The notes: generated from the sequence alone by a model not told the origin. DNA of 64,000 bases from Flavobacterium phragmitis (GCF_900112575.1 NZ_FOMH01000006.1:124001-188000); one strand, 5' to 3'; numbered from the stretch's first letter, positions 47,714 to 58,640 are shown. Numbers and translations are program-made.

Positions 47714-49831
47714 ATGAAAAATATCATAACCTCCATAATGCTTGCTTTTTCGGTATATGGATTTTCACAAGAAAAAGAAAAAAATGACAGCATTGTTGAA
47801 ACGACTATAAATGCATTAGAAGAAATTGTGATTAGCAAAAAGAAAGTTCTATACACACAGAAGTCAGACCGTCTCGTTTTTAACGTAGAAAACAGCATCG
47901 TGTCTGAAGGCGGGACCGCACTTGACGTATTGTCACGTGCGCCAGGAGTTGTTGTGTCTCAGGATGGCGATTTGTCTATTCGCGGACAACAAGGTGTTGC
48001 CGTAATGATAAATGGTAAACTGACACAGCTTTCACAGAAAGAATTAGCCAATTATTTAAAAGCTACTACCTCATCTAATATCAAGCAGATCGAAGTGATT
48101 ACAAATCCTTCTTCTAAATATGATGCAGCAGGTAAAGCTGGAATTATCAATATTATTTTAAAGAAACCAAATACTTCTGGATTAAAAGGAACGGCTTTTA
48201 CAAGCTATGGAAGAGGCCGAAAAAACAGAACCAATTCTGGTTTCAACTTAAATTATAATAAAGACAAATGGGGCGTTTTTGGAAATTACAGCTATACTTT
48301 CCGAGGCGAAGAAGAACATAAAAAATTCAATCAAGTTCAGTTTACCAATCAGACGCGTCAGGAAATTGCTAGTAAAAATCATCAGACCTCGATTACAGAT
48401 GAACCTTTAACTTCTAATAATTTTAAAGTTGGAACACAATACGAGGTTTCTCCTAAAACTAATTTAGAGGTTTATGTTGATGCCAAAATTGGCCGTTATC
48501 AAAATATGGCTGACGGAACTAATACTGTTGTAAACACAGCCAATCAGCCTATTTTTGATGCCATTACTTATAATGACAGTAAAGAAAAATGGTTTGATTA
48601 TACCTATGCTTTTTCTGGAGTTCATAAATTTAATACCGAAGGAAAAAATATGTCTTTTGATTTTGAATATGAAACTTCAAAATTCAGATCAAATCAGTTT
48701 CAAAGTGCTGCTAATACAGCCAATGCAACGACCGTAAACGATCGACGCGGATACATCCCTTCTCAGTTAAAAGTCTTCACAGGAAAAGTTGATTTTGTAA
48801 ATCCGTTCAAAGAAAAGCAATCTATGGAATGGGGTTTTAAAACCAGTATTAAAAACAACAACAATCCATCTGTTTACGAATATTACGATAACAATCAATG
48901 GTTAATCGATTTTAATTCGACCAATCATTTTGAATACAATGAGCAGATTTATGCCGCTTATGCGAATTATAAATATCAGCTGGAAAAATTAAATATTCAG
49001 GCTGGTTTAAGAACTGAATACACTGCAATAAACATTGATCAGAAAACATTAAACGAACAGCATAAAGATGATTATTTAAAATGGTTTCCGAGTCTTTCTC
49101 TAAAATATGAGTTTACAAGTAATCACTCTGCCCATGCTTCTTACAGTAAAAGAATCAACAGACCAAGTCAGTTTGATTTGAATCCGTTTCGTTTCTATGA
49201 TGACTCATTCAATTATTCACAAGGAAATCCGAACTTGATTCCAGAGATTACGCATGCCATGGAAATTGGTTATGCCTGGAAAAGTAATTTTATGGCTTCT
49301 GTTTATTTCAACAGCACAAAAGATGTTTTCACGGAAGTTTACAATTATAATCCAGACACTAACACCACAGTTACTACCCAAATAAATGTGGACAAATCTT
49401 ATAATTACGGAGTAAACATTACAAATACTACCGAATTAAATAAATGGTGGTCTGTAAATACTTTATTTAATGTTTTTGAGAATAAGTTTATGGGGAATGT
49501 TTTAAACAGTTCTACCATTGATCCTATCATGACTTTGAATGTAAGCGTTCAAAATTCTTTCACTATTACTGATACTTGGAAAGCAGAAGGAAATGCACAA
49601 TATCAATCCAAATCTAATCTGGGAGTTTACCAAAGAGATGGTTTCTTTGATTTCAGCATCGGAATTTCAAAGCAAGTTTTAGCAAAAAAGGGAAACATCA
49701 AACTTAATTTCACTGATGTTTTCAATACCAATAATTTCTACATCAAATCTGTAGTTGCGCAGACTAGTATTGACAAGAGATATGACCTCGACAATCGTAT
49801 TGCGACAATTGCATTTACATACCGTATATAA
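47714..49831 (+). CDS. TonB-dependent receptor (outer membrane beta-barrel family)
   Basis: The 705-residue protein has a signal peptide (about 1-18, GFSQ), a plug domain (about 55-155, RLVFNVENSIVSEGGTALDVLSRAPGVVVSQDGDLSIRGQQ... ) and a long barrel ending NRIATIAFTYRI. There is no N-terminal carboxypeptidase-like domain, unlike many Bacteroidota receptors. It probably imports a metal chelate, vitamin or peptide. No partner SusD-like gene is present. Confidence 0.88.
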   Translation: MKNIITSIMLAFSVYGFSQEKEKNDSIVETTINALEEIVISKKKVLYTQKSDRLVFNVENSIVSEGGTALDVLSRAPGVVVSQDGDLSIRGQQGVAVMINGKLTQLSQKELANYLKATTSSNIKQIEVITNPSSKYDAAGKAGIINIILKKPNTSGLKGTAFTSYGRGRKNRTNSGFNLNYNKDKWGVFGNYSYTFRGEEEHKKFNQVQFTNQTRQEIASKNHQTSITDEPLTSNNFKVGTQYEVSPKTNLEVYVDAKIGRYQNMADGTNTVVNTANQPIFDAITYNDSKEKWFDYTYAFSGVHKFNTEGKNMSFDFEYETSKFRSNQFQSAANTANATTVNDRRGYIPSQLKVFTGKVDFVNPFKEKQSMEWGFKTSIKNNNNPSVYEYYDNNQWLIDFNSTNHFEYNEQIYAAYANYKYQLEKLNIQAGLRTEYTAINIDQKTLNEQHKDDYLKWFPSLSLKYEFTSNHSAHASYSKRINRPSQFDLNPFRFYDDSFNYSQGNPNLIPEITHAMEIGYAWKSNFMASVYFNSTKDVFTEVYNYNPDTNTTVTTQINVDKSYNYGVNITNTTELNKWWSVNTLFNVFENKFMGNVLNSSTIDPIMTLNVSVQNSFTITDTWKAEGNAQYQSKSNLGVYQRDGFFDFSIGISKQVLAKKGNIKLNFTDVFNTNNFYIKSVVAQTSIDKRYDLDNRIATIAFTYRI

Positions 49832-49879
49832 AAGTTTCGTTCTTTAAATACCTTGTTTTTTGTTTTTTTTTGTGTTAGT

Positions 49880-49912
49880 TAAGAGCCTGTTCCTTCAAAC
49901 AGGCTCTTCTAT
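49880..49912 (+). terminator. Hairpin after the TonB-dependent receptor
   Basis: The arms AAGAGCCTGT / ACAGGCTCTT are separated by TCCTTCAA and followed by CTATATTTT. Confidence 0.55.
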
Positions 49913-49915
49913 ATT

Positions 49916-51322
49916 TTAGAAATTATCATCAATAATATCCTTCATCACTTCAATTACAATTTTAATATCTTCTTCAGTAGTTCGCCAGTTTACAAATGAA
50001 GCACGAATACCTTTTTTATTTTGATAAAAAGTCGGCGTCATAAATACTTTTCCAGTATCATTTAATTTTGCTAGAAATCCGTTTACTTTATCCTGATTTT
50101 CATTCCCTTTTAAAGTAAAACAAACATTATTTAAACGAATTGGAGCCAAAAGTTCAAATCTACCATCATCAATTAACGCATTTCCAAAATGAAGCGCCAA
50201 TAATGTACTTTTTTCAATTAAATCCTGAAAACCTTCTTTTCCATAAGCCACTAGAGAAAACCAAACCGGAAGTGCTCTTAAACGGCGTGAATTTTCAGGA
50301 ACTACATTCAGATAATTAAAATTCTCCAAAGCATTTCCTAAATATGGTGCATTTGAGTTTTGAAACGTTTCTATCTGGAGATCGATGTGGTCTTTTTTAA
50401 TCAAATAAAATGCGCTTTCATAAGGAACATTCAGCCATTTATGACAGTCAATTGTAATACTGTCTGCATCTTCCCAGCCTTTTACATAGTGTTTGTATTT
50501 TTCTGAAACAGCCGCAAATCCACCAAAAGCACCGTCAATATGCCACCAAAAATTGTATTTTTCTTTTAATGTTGCAATCGCTTCAAAATCATCAAAATCA
50601 GCAGTGTTTACAGTTCCTGCACTTGAGATTAGAACAAAAGGTTTTCCATTTAATGCTTTGATTTTTTCTTCTAAATCGGCAATATCCAAAGCTTCACGAT
50701 TGCCTTCGATTGTTTTTACAACCGTATAATTCTGGCTTCCGATTCCTAACATTGATAATGATTTTACAGAAGAAGAATGTGGCGTTGCTGTTAAAATATT
50801 GATGGTTTCAGTGATCCCGTTTTTAGCAAAATCCTTTCCAAACTGTTTTCCAAACCATTGTCTGGCAACTGCTAAACTCGTAAAATTGGACATCGTAGCT
50901 CCTGTCACAAATCCGCCTAAAAAAGAATCAGGAAGTTCTAATAATTGTAATAATAAATTAATCGTTTCAAATTCAATTAAAGCCGAATTTCCGCCCTGAG
51001 AAGTTACCGATTGCGTATTTTGATCGTAAACAGATGCCAGCCAATCGCCAACAATAGAAGCCGGTGTTGAACCTCCCGTTACAAATCCCCAATAACGAGG
51101 TCCTGGAGACGAAACTAATAAAGGAGCTAAACGATTTTTAAACTCTTTTAAAGCTTCATCAGAACCTAAACCTAATTCGTTCAAACTACGTTTTGGATCA
51201 ATTGTATTTTTATTTGAAGTTGGAATATTTTCCAGATTATTCAGAAATTCGATTCCCTGTTGTTTTGCTTTTTCTAAAATATTTTCGAAATTATTGAGAT
51301 CGTGTTGTAATATTGAATTCAT
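49916..51322 (-). CDS. PLP-dependent group II amino-acid decarboxylase
   Basis: The 468-residue enzyme has HIDGAFGGFAA (the aspartate that contacts PLP) and DCHKWLNVPYES with the Schiff-base lysine. It belongs to the aromatic-L-amino-acid, tyrosine and glutamate decarboxylase group. The substrate cannot be fixed from sequence. It is downstream of a dicarboxylate/amino-acid symporter in the same direction (99-base gap with a dispersed repeat), so it may act on an imported amino acid. Confidence 0.88.
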   Translation of the reverse strand: MNSILQHDLNNFENILEKAKQQGIEFLNNLENIPTSNKNTIDPKRSLNELGLGSDEALKEFKNRLAPLLVSSPGPRYWGFVTGGSTPASIVGDWLASVYDQNTQSVTSQGGNSALIEFETINLLLQLLELPDSFLGGFVTGATMSNFTSLAVARQWFGKQFGKDFAKNGITETINILTATPHSSSVKSLSMLGIGSQNYTVVKTIEGNREALDIADLEEKIKALNGKPFVLISSAGTVNTADFDDFEAIATLKEKYNFWWHIDGAFGGFAAVSEKYKHYVKGWEDADSITIDCHKWLNVPYESAFYLIKKDHIDLQIETFQNSNAPYLGNALENFNYLNVVPENSRRLRALPVWFSLVAYGKEGFQDLIEKSTLLALHFGNALIDDGRFELLAPIRLNNVCFTLKGNENQDKVNGFLAKLNDTGKVFMTPTFYQNKKGIRASFVNWRTTEEDIKIVIEVMKDIIDDNF

Positions 51323-51346
51323 AATATAAAGTATTTAATCTTCAAG

Positions 51347-51371
51347 TTGTCAGGCTGAGCGAAGTCGAAGC
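51347..51371. repeat. Dispersed repeat TTGTCAGGCTGAGCGAAGTC, copy 2
   Basis: The sequence TTGTCAGGCTGAGCGAAGTCGAAGC is identical to the first 25 bases of the copy at 21074. Confidence 0.7.
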
Positions 51372-51421
51372 CATTCAACATGAGACAAGTTGTTTTTAGT
51401 ATTTTTTAAAGAATTAAAATT

Positions 51422-52657
51422 TTATAGAAAAGCTACCATCTTGTTTTTTTCGGAGAACCTAGAAACCATCATGGAACAGATTACATCTCCGTTAGCATTT
51501 AATAAAGTAGCGATTGGATCGACTAGAGTTCCTAGAATCATGGCAACTGGTAAAGCTTGTTCCATTGGGAAACCATAAACGGTAATGGCTAAAATCTCAC
51601 CTATATAACCTCCATTTGGGATTCCGCCTTCGACAATTGAAACGATAACTGTAATTCCTAAAGCCAGAAGAATGGTCATTGGATCTGAAAAATCTTTCCC
51701 AAACATGGCAAACAAAAAAGTTATTTTTAAGATGGAAGACATACTTGAACCGTCTTTATGCAAAGGCGCTCCAAGCGGAATGACTAAATTCCTGACATGT
51801 GATGGAATTCCCATTTTTTCTGCTGCATCTAAATTTGCAGGAATGGTTGCAATACTACTGCAAGTTCCTATTGCGGTTAAAGACGGCGTTATATTATTGC
51901 TCCAAAAAACTTTGAAAGCTCTTTTCCCCCCAGCGACAAATGCATATAAACTGAAAAATACAAAGAAATAGAAAATACAAGCTGCATAATAAACTGCCAT
52001 TGGTTTCGCATAAACTCCCAGTAATTGTGGTCCGAAAACTCCAACTTGATAAGCAAAATAAGCTCCTAAACCTATTGGTGCCAATTTCATGATGATGTTC
52101 AAAAGCTGTTTCATTACCTCGTTTCCTGAATCCAGAAAACTCTTAAAAGCTTTTCCTTTTTCCCCTGATTGTAATGTGGCAAAACCAACTAAAAAAGAGA
52201 AAATAATCAATGCCAACATGCTTTTTCTGGACAATAATTCGAAGAAATCATTGGCTGTAAGCAGTTTTGCAATTTGATCTCCTGCCGATCCTGATGCCAC
52301 TTCTTCAAAGGGAACTTTCGCAATTGCTATATCTTCATGAATAGGAAAAAGATAAACAGCAAAAATCATTACAATGGCCGAAATCAGAATTGTAGCAAGA
52401 AAAACCAAAATCATGATAACAAACAGTTTTCCTAATTTTTCTGTACGCTCCAAATTGGCAATCGAAGAACCAATCGTAAAAAAAATCAGTGGAATAATGG
52501 CAGTGAAAAGTAAATTCAAAAAGATATCACCCAGCGGTTTTATGATCAGAACATCTTCGCCAAATACTAACCCGAAAATACTTCCGACTATAATTCCGCC
52601 CAGAAGCCATAAAATACTGCTGTAACTCTGCAAAAAATTGATTTTCTTAACTTCCAT
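51422..52657 (-). CDS. Dicarboxylate/amino acid:cation symporter
   Basis: The 411-residue protein belongs to the DAACS (GltP/DctA) family. Multiple spans are visible; the re-entrant loop stretch LTAIGTCSSIATIPANLDAAEKMG and VIPLGAPLHKDGSSM are the HP1 and span-7 signatures. It probably takes up glutamate, aspartate or a related acid with Na+ or H+. The downstream PLP decarboxylase may use the substrate. Confidence 0.92.
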   Translation of the reverse strand: MEVKKINFLQSYSSILWLLGGIIVGSIFGLVFGEDVLIIKPLGDIFLNLLFTAIIPLIFFTIGSSIANLERTEKLGKLFVIMILVFLATILISAIVMIFAVYLFPIHEDIAIAKVPFEEVASGSAGDQIAKLLTANDFFELLSRKSMLALIIFSFLVGFATLQSGEKGKAFKSFLDSGNEVMKQLLNIIMKLAPIGLGAYFAYQVGVFGPQLLGVYAKPMAVYYAACIFYFFVFFSLYAFVAGGKRAFKVFWSNNITPSLTAIGTCSSIATIPANLDAAEKMGIPSHVRNLVIPLGAPLHKDGSSMSSILKITFLFAMFGKDFSDPMTILLALGITVIVSIVEGGIPNGGYIGEILAITVYGFPMEQALPVAMILGTLVDPIATLLNANGDVICSMMVSRFSEKNKMVAFL

Positions 52658-52727
52658 AATTGTATATCAGAAAGGTTAATAATAAAGAATGAAAGTACTC
52701 AAAAAAATGCCAAGATTTATTTTTTTG

Positions 52728-52846
52728 CCACAGATTAAAGTGATTTACACAGATTTTAAAATGAACAAATTAATTAGAGGAAATTTGTGAAATTAGTGGC
52801 AAAAGAAAAAATATCCTTTTAATCTGTATAATCTGTGGCAAAAAAA
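52728..52846. repeat. Dispersed GCCACAGATTAAAG...AATCTGTGGC repeat
   Basis: Inverted ends TTTTTGCCACAGATTA / AATCTGTGGCAAAAA enclose a middle with AGATTTTAAAATG and TTAGTGGCAAAA. It is related to the repeat at 32065-32128. Confidence 0.6.
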
Positions 52847-52847
52847 T

Positions 52848-53501
52848 CTATTTCTCCAACACAATAGTAGTAAAAGCTCTCTCAACCAATTCGCCGGTTT
52901 TGCTTTTTACTTGTTCTGTCTGTGTTTCGGTATAAACGATTTTAAAATCTGATTTTTTGATTAATTCCTGCGCTTTTTCTGTACTGTACAATTCAAATTC
53001 GAATTGCGTAAAAGGCAGTTTTCTCATAAAATCTTCTTCGGCAAATGTCAAACAGAAATTACCATTAGGTTTTAAAACCCTATAGATTTCTGAAAGCAAT
53101 TCTTCAGGCTTCTGCCAAAAATAAATCGTGTTTACCGTAAATATTTTATCGAATAATCCATCTTCAAACGGAATAATATTTCCGTCATAAAGTGAAAAGA
53201 AAGCCTGTTTTTGAGAAACAAAATTTCGGTTGATCTGTCTCGCTTCCTGAAACATCAGTTCCGACATTTCAAGTCCGCAATACTTGAGTTTTTCAGCTTG
53301 TTCAAACAAAAATTCTACGTGGCCTGCGTTTCCGTGGCCAAGTTCCAGAATTCTGTTTTCGTTTGAAATATTTAGATTCAGAATCGAATGTTTGGTCATA
53401 TTGATGTTCGTTTCGTTCATCATATTGCCCATTTCGATTCCTTTTTCTCCCGATGGATGTTTTAATTGAGAGGCTATGGCTTGTAGTTCTTCTTGTTTCA
53501 T
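52848..53501 (-). CDS. Class I SAM-dependent methyltransferase
   Basis: The 217-residue protein has the SAM motif ILELGHGNAGHVEFL (about 45-60) and post-motifs LFDKIFTVNTIYFWQKPEEL and LKPNGNFCLTFAEED. It resembles UbiE-like small-molecule methylases; the acceptor is unknown. It lies downstream of metF on the same strand, so it might belong to the SAM-controlled transcript, but a hairpin repeat separates them. Confidence 0.85.
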   Translation of the reverse strand: MKQEELQAIASQLKHPSGEKGIEMGNMMNETNINMTKHSILNLNISNENRILELGHGNAGHVEFLFEQAEKLKYCGLEMSELMFQEARQINRNFVSQKQAFFSLYDGNIIPFEDGLFDKIFTVNTIYFWQKPEELLSEIYRVLKPNGNFCLTFAEEDFMRKLPFTQFEFELYSTEKAQELIKKSDFKIVYTETQTEQVKSKTGELVERAFTTIVLEK

Positions 53502-53566
53502 AATCTTTTAAATTAAATTCCAATTAAAAAAATTCCAAATTCCAATCATCATCATTTTCCACATTC

Positions 53567-53669
53567 TTGTCATTTCGACGAAGGAGAAATCACAATAGAA
53601 ACTCCGCAAAGTATATCCTCCAATCTTTGTAGATATCCGAGTGTGATTTCTCCTTCGTCGAAATGACAA
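53567..53669. repeat. Long hairpin repeat, copy 2
   Basis: The arms (TTGTCATTTCGACGAAGGAG and its complement) enclose GAAACTCCGCAAAGT...CAATCTTTGTAGATATCCGAGTG, the same core words as the copy at 7843-7950. Confidence 0.75.
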
Positions 53670-53693
53670 ACCTACGTTATATCGGTTAGAAAA

Positions 53694-54650
53694 CTAAAAA
53701 ACCTGACTCGCAATCTGACGAATGTTCTCAGATTTACCCATTGAATAATAGTGTAAAAACGGAACTCCGGCGGCTTTTAATTCTAATGACTGCTGAACTG
53801 CCCATTCGATTCCGACTTGTTTGATTTCAGCGTTATTTTTGCATTTATCTACAGCATCGATTAAATCTTCTGGTAAATCGATTCTGAAAATCTGCGGTAA
53901 AACCTGTAAATGTCTTTGAACGGCGATTGGTTTAATTCCGGGAATAATCGGAATTGTGATGCCCATTTCTCTTGCTTTTTCTACGAAAGCAAAATATTTC
54001 GAATTATCAAAAAACATCTGCGTTACTACATAATCAGCTCCTGCATCAACTTTTTCTTTTAATCTTTTTAAATCCGATTGTAAAGAAGGAGATTCTAAGT
54101 GCTTTTCTGGATAACCTGCAACTCCAATACAAAAATCGGCTTTGTTATCGGCATCGATTACTTCGTGCAGATATTGTCCGCAGTTTAAGTCTTTAATTTG
54201 TTTTACTAAATCAATTGCATAATGATTTCCTCCAGCTTTTGGAACGAAAGATTGTTCATCTTTCATAGCGTCACCACGAAGCGCCATTACGTTATTAATT
54301 CCTAAATAATGACAGTCAACCAACATATACTCGGTTTCTTCTTTGGTAAAACCGCCACAAAGCAAATGCGGAACCGTATCAACATTGTATTTGTGCTTTA
54401 TAGAAGCGCAAATTCCAAGCGTTCCCGGACGCATACGAGTTAATTTCTTATCTAAAAGTCCGTTACCTTTATCAATATAAATATATTCTTCACGAGAAGT
54501 CGTTACATCAATAAATGGCGGATTAAACTCCATTAACGGATCAATATTATCGTATAATTCCTGAATGCTCTTCCCCTTTTGAGGCGGAATAATTTCAAAT
54601 GAGAATAATGTTTTTCCTTTGGCGTTTTCTATATGTTCTGTTACTTTCAT
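53694..54650 (-). CDS. metF: 5,10-methylenetetrahydrofolate reductase
   Basis: The 318-residue flavoprotein makes 5-methyl-THF, the methyl donor of MetH. The TIM-barrel motifs FSFEIIPPQKG, FIDVTTSREEYIYIDKG, NVMALRGD and VAGYPEKH are present. It follows the metH C-terminal gene by 78 bases, in the same direction, and is likely part of the SAM-riboswitch-controlled unit. Confidence 0.96.
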   Translation of the reverse strand: MKVTEHIENAKGKTLFSFEIIPPQKGKSIQELYDNIDPLMEFNPPFIDVTTSREEYIYIDKGNGLLDKKLTRMRPGTLGICASIKHKYNVDTVPHLLCGGFTKEETEYMLVDCHYLGINNVMALRGDAMKDEQSFVPKAGGNHYAIDLVKQIKDLNCGQYLHEVIDADNKADFCIGVAGYPEKHLESPSLQSDLKRLKEKVDAGADYVVTQMFFDNSKYFAFVEKAREMGITIPIIPGIKPIAVQRHLQVLPQIFRIDLPEDLIDAVDKCKNNAEIKQVGIEWAVQQSLELKAAGVPFLHYYSMGKSENIRQIASQVF

Positions 54651-54728
54651 TATTAAGTCTTAAAGTTGTAAAGCCTAAAGTCTAAAGTCTTTCCTTTCGG
54701 ACTTTACGACTTTTGACTTTCGACTAAT

Positions 54729-57404
54729 TTAATCTGCTATATTAGGGTTTAACCATTTCATTGCGTAATCAAGCGGTACATTTCTACGTTTTGCGTAATC
54801 TGTAACCTGATCTTCTTTTATTTTTCCGAGTCCGAAATAACGGCTTTTCGGGTTTCCGAAATAATATCCTGAAACTGATGAAGCCGGCCACATCGCCATA
54901 CTTTCTGTCAGCTTTACTCCTATCTGTTTTTCAACATCCAAAAGTTTCCAGATTGTTGGCTTCTCTAAGTGATCTGGACAAGCCGGATAACCCGGAGCTG
55001 GACGAATTCCTTTATAACTTTCTTTAATCAATTCTTCGTTGGATAAAGCTTCTTCAGCATCATAACCCCAGAAATCTTTACGCACTCGCTCGTGAAGATA
55101 TTCGGCGAAAGCCTCAGCAAAACGATCGGCAAGCGCTTTCACCATAATCGAATTATAATCGTCTAAATTCTTTTCATATTCTGCTGCCCATTCGTCTACA
55201 CCAAAACCAGTTGTTACACAGAAAGCTCCCATATAATCGGTTACGCCACTGTCTTTTGGCAAAATAAAATCGGCTAAAGCGATGTTTGGAGCACCTTTTG
55301 TTTTTTGTGATTGTTGTCTTAAAGTCAAAAACTTCTCTAACACTTTTCCATTTTCATCACGCAATTCGATATCGTCATCATTTACTTGATTCGCAGGGAA
55401 AATTCCGTAAATACCTTTTGCTTTTAATTTCTTTTCAGCCAAAATCACTTTCAGCATTGCCTGAGCATCGTTGAAAACAGAAGTTGCTTCTTTACCCACA
55501 ACCTCATCCGTTAAAATTGCTGGATATTTTCCGTACAATTCCCAAGTCTGGAAAAATGGTGTCCAGTCGATATATGGAACCAAAACATCCAATTCTACTT
55601 CGATGGTTTGTGCGCCGATTACTTTTGGTTTAACTGGAGTATATTCACTCCAATCCAATGGCAATTTGTTTTTACGGGCATCTTCAATCGTTAGGAAGTT
55701 TTTATCTCTTGAACGATTTAAAAATGTTTCTCTAAACGAATCGTATTCTGCACGAATATCTGCCGCATATATTTTTCGGTTATGATCTAACAGATTTCCA
55801 GCAACGGTAACGGCTCTCGAAGCATCGTTTACGTGAATTACTGTTTCTCTGTATTGAGGCGCAATTTTCACGGCTGTATGCGCGCGCGAAGTCGTTGCTC
55901 CACCAATCATAATCGGTATTTTAATATCTTGTTTGTCTAATTCTTTGGCCAAATAAACCATTTCGTCAAGCGAAGGTGTGATCAGTCCGCTTAATCCAAT
56001 AATGTCTACTTCATGTTCGATTGCAGCCGAAATAATTTTTTCCGGAGGAACCATGACACCAAGATCTACAATCTCATAATTATTACAAGCCAAAACTACC
56101 GAAACTATGTTTTTACCAATATCGTGAACGTCACCTTTAACGGTTGCCATCAAGATTTTTCCGTTTCCTTGTTTGTCTCCGGCTTGTTTGCTCGCTTCAA
56201 TAAAAGGCAATAAATAAGCCACCGCTTTTTTCATTACACGAGCCGATTTTACTACTTGTGGCAAGAACATTTTTCCGCTTCCGAATAAATCTCCAACCAC
56301 ATTCATTCCGGCCATTAAGTTGATCTCAATAACTTCAATTGGTTTTGTTGCGGCCAAACGCGCTTCTTCTACATCTTCTTCAATAAAAGCATCAATTCCT
56401 TTTACCAATGAATGTGTAATACGCTCCTGAACAGTTCCAAAACGCCACTCCTGAACCGTTTTTTCGTCGCTTTTTGCTTCCCCTTTTACACTTTCAGCAA
56501 AATCCAAAAGTCTTTCGGTTGCATCGTCGCGTCTATCTAAAATTACGTCTTCAACGTATTCTAATAAATCTTTCGGAATATCATCGTAAATCGTCAGCAT
56601 TTCTGGGTTTACGATTCCCATCGTCATTCCATTTTTAATCGCATGGTATAAAAACACCGAGTGCATCGCTTCACGAACAGTATCGTTTCCTCTAAAAGAA
56701 AACGAAACATTACTCACTCCACCGCTAATATGCGCATGCGGAAGATTCTCACGAACCCATTTTGTTCCTCTAAAGAAATCCAAAGCGTTCAATCTATGTT
56801 CTTCCATTCCGGTTGCAACTGGGAAAATATTCAAATCGAAAATAATGTCCTGTGGAGGAAAGCCTACTTTGTTCACCAAAATATCATACGAACGCGCACA
56901 AATTTCCACTCTACGATCGTAATTATCAGCCTGACCTACTTCGTCAAAAGCCATAACAATCGCAGCCGCACCGTAACGTTTGATTAATTTGGCGTGATGA
57001 ATAAAGGCTTCTTCTCCTTCTTTTAACGAAATCGAGTTTACGACGCTTTTTCCTTGTACTACCTTTAGACCTGCTTCAATGATTTCCCATTTCGAACTGT
57101 CAATCATAATCGGCACTCTCGAAATATCTGGTTCTGCAGCAATTAAATTCAAAAATTTGGTCATTGCCGTAACACCGTCTAGCATTCCTTCATCCATATT
57201 AATATCGATGATTTGTGCTCCTCCTTCTACCTGTTGTCTTGCAATATCAAGTGCCTCGTCGTATTTCTCTTCCTTGATTAATCTCAAGAATTTTCTTGAA
57301 CCTGTTACGTTTGTACGCTCGCCAACGTTCACGAAAACACTTTCCGGCGTAATAATCAACGGTTCTAATCCTGATAATACAAGGTCTCTTCTTTTTTCTG
57401 TCAT
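54729..57404 (-). CDS. metH: Methionine synthase, folate/cobalamin/activation part
   Basis: The 891-residue protein has the pterin-binding domain (about 15-290, [15 protein letters not shown]), a B12-binding cap and domain (about 320-560) with the histidine ligand in [13 protein letters not shown], and the activation domain ([14 protein letters not shown], near the C-terminus). It lacks the N-terminal homocysteine domain, which is a separate gene at 58817-59821. Together they form a split MetH. A nuclease gene lies between them. Confidence 0.96.
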   Translation of the reverse strand: MTEKRRDLVLSGLEPLIITPESVFVNVGERTNVTGSRKFLRLIKEEKYDEALDIARQQVEGGAQIIDINMDEGMLDGVTAMTKFLNLIAAEPDISRVPIMIDSSKWEIIEAGLKVVQGKSVVNSISLKEGEEAFIHHAKLIKRYGAAAIVMAFDEVGQADNYDRRVEICARSYDILVNKVGFPPQDIIFDLNIFPVATGMEEHRLNALDFFRGTKWVRENLPHAHISGGVSNVSFSFRGNDTVREAMHSVFLYHAIKNGMTMGIVNPEMLTIYDDIPKDLLEYVEDVILDRRDDATERLLDFAESVKGEAKSDEKTVQEWRFGTVQERITHSLVKGIDAFIEEDVEEARLAATKPIEVIEINLMAGMNVVGDLFGSGKMFLPQVVKSARVMKKAVAYLLPFIEASKQAGDKQGNGKILMATVKGDVHDIGKNIVSVVLACNNYEIVDLGVMVPPEKIISAAIEHEVDIIGLSGLITPSLDEMVYLAKELDKQDIKIPIMIGGATTSRAHTAVKIAPQYRETVIHVNDASRAVTVAGNLLDHNRKIYAADIRAEYDSFRETFLNRSRDKNFLTIEDARKNKLPLDWSEYTPVKPKVIGAQTIEVELDVLVPYIDWTPFFQTWELYGKYPAILTDEVVGKEATSVFNDAQAMLKVILAEKKLKAKGIYGIFPANQVNDDDIELRDENGKVLEKFLTLRQQSQKTKGAPNIALADFILPKDSGVTDYMGAFCVTTGFGVDEWAAEYEKNLDDYNSIMVKALADRFAEAFAEYLHERVRKDFWGYDAEEALSNEELIKESYKGIRPAPGYPACPDHLEKPTIWKLLDVEKQIGVKLTESMAMWPASSVSGYYFGNPKSRYFGLGKIKEDQVTDYAKRRNVPLDYAMKWLNPNIAD

Positions 57405-57500
57405 TTTTTTTTAAGTTACTGAGATCCTAAGATGCTAAGGTTCTGAGTTTTTTATTCTATATTTTTTAGGTTATTAAACCTGTAATCTTTTTAATATTTT

Positions 57501-57590
57501 GGGCGTGTCCCTCCGGGTCGGGCTATCCGTTACAAGTCCTCGCTCTTCCTTCGTCAGGCTGTGGGATTTTCTCTTCTATCCCTCACGCAA
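57501..57590 (-). repeat. REP-like nested-hairpin element, copy D
   Basis: Minus-strand reading: GAGGGATAGAAGAG, AAAATCCCAC, then AGCCTGACGAAGG, AACGGATAGCCCGACCCGG, GGGACACGCCC. It shares GATAGAAG, ATCC and AACGGATAGC with copies A, B, C and E but has a less perfect middle. It fills the gap between the nuclease gene and metH. Confidence 0.55.
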
Positions 57591-57638
57591 ACTCGGTTTC
57601 ATAAGACGTTTATGTTTACCGAGTTCCTATTTTATTCT

Positions 57639-58640
57639 TTATTCTTCCAATAATCTGTCCAACTGATTTTGAAGTGTTTTTTTATCTGGCAAATACAGTT
57701 GATATTTACTCAATAACACTTTGTTTGTAATACTATCAGTGGCATATTCAACCAAAATATGATTTTTATGTGCACCTAAAACAATCCCAATTGGTTCATT
57801 ATCTCCCTCAGTTGCTTCTTCCTTTTTGAAATAATTCAGATACAAATTCATTTGACCAATATCCTGATGATCAATTTCGCCTCTTTTTAAGTCTACCAAA
57901 ACAAAACATTTCAATATTCGATGATAAAAAAGCAAATCGAGATAAAAATGTCGACCACCAATACTCATTCGGTATTGTCTGCCAATAAAGGCAAATCCTT
58001 TTCCCATTTCCATAATGAACTGTTGTAAATTAGAAATAATTTTTTCTTCCAGTTCATTTTCTAAATATTGATATTGTTCAGGAATATTTAAAAAATCCAA
58101 TACAAATGGATCTTTAATCAAATCTTCGGCATTTTCTACAATATGTCCTTCTTTAGCCAATCTCAAAACGCCTTCTTTGTCCTTGCTTAAAGCTAATCTT
58201 TCAAACAATGAACTCTTCATTTGACGTTTTAATTCTCTTACGCTCCAACGCTCATGCTGACATTGTTTAGCATAAAAACCCAATTCTAAATCATTATTTG
58301 ATTTTAATATCTCTGTATAATGACTCCAAGTTAATTGTCCAGACAGTGTCTGGATATTTTGAAACTTGATATAAAATTGACGTATCTGAAAAAGATTCGA
58401 ACGACCAAAACCTTTACCATACTTTTGTGTCAAATCATTAGAAAGCGTATCCAGTAATTGACTTCCGTATTCAGCTTTTTGATTTCCTTTTTGCTCAAAC
58501 TCTACAATATGTTGACCAACATACCAATAAGTCTGCACTAAAATTGTATTGACAGATTGCGCAGCCTGTTGCCTTCCTTGTTGCAACAAACTACCAATTT
58601 TATCTATAAGTTCATTATAAGGTTGTTTCTCTAAACTCAT
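57639..58640 (-). CDS. DUF1016 / PDDEXK nuclease (YhcG-like)
   Basis: The 333-residue protein has the DUF1016 N-terminal helical part (about 1-150, NTILVQTYWYVGQHIVEFEQ, KGFGRSNLFQIRQFY) and a C-terminal PDDEXK nuclease domain (about 200-333, FAFIGRQYRMSIGGRHFYLDLLFYHRILKCFVLVDLKRG, where D and DLK are the likely metal residues). Such nucleases are often linked to mobile DNA, restriction and phage defence. It lies alone between the halves of metH, with repeats on both sides. Confidence 0.9.
   Translation of the reverse strand: MSLEKQPYNELIDKIGSLLQQGRQQAAQSVNTILVQTYWYVGQHIVEFEQKGNQKAEYGSQLLDTLSNDLTQKYGKGFGRSNLFQIRQFYIKFQNIQTLSGQLTWSHYTEILKSNNDLELGFYAKQCQHERWSVRELKRQMKSSLFERLALSKDKEGVLRLAKEGHIVENAEDLIKDPFVLDFLNIPEQYQYLENELEEKIISNLQQFIMEMGKGFAFIGRQYRMSIGGRHFYLDLLFYHRILKCFVLVDLKRGEIDHQDIGQMNLYLNYFKKEEATEGDNEPIGIVLGAHKNHILVEYATDSITNKVLLSKYQLYLPDKKTLQNQLDRLLEE

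Noticed and set aside
57079..57414. 111-codon ORF on the plus strand
   Set aside because: It is antisense to the pterin-binding domain of metH, whose motifs define the real frame.
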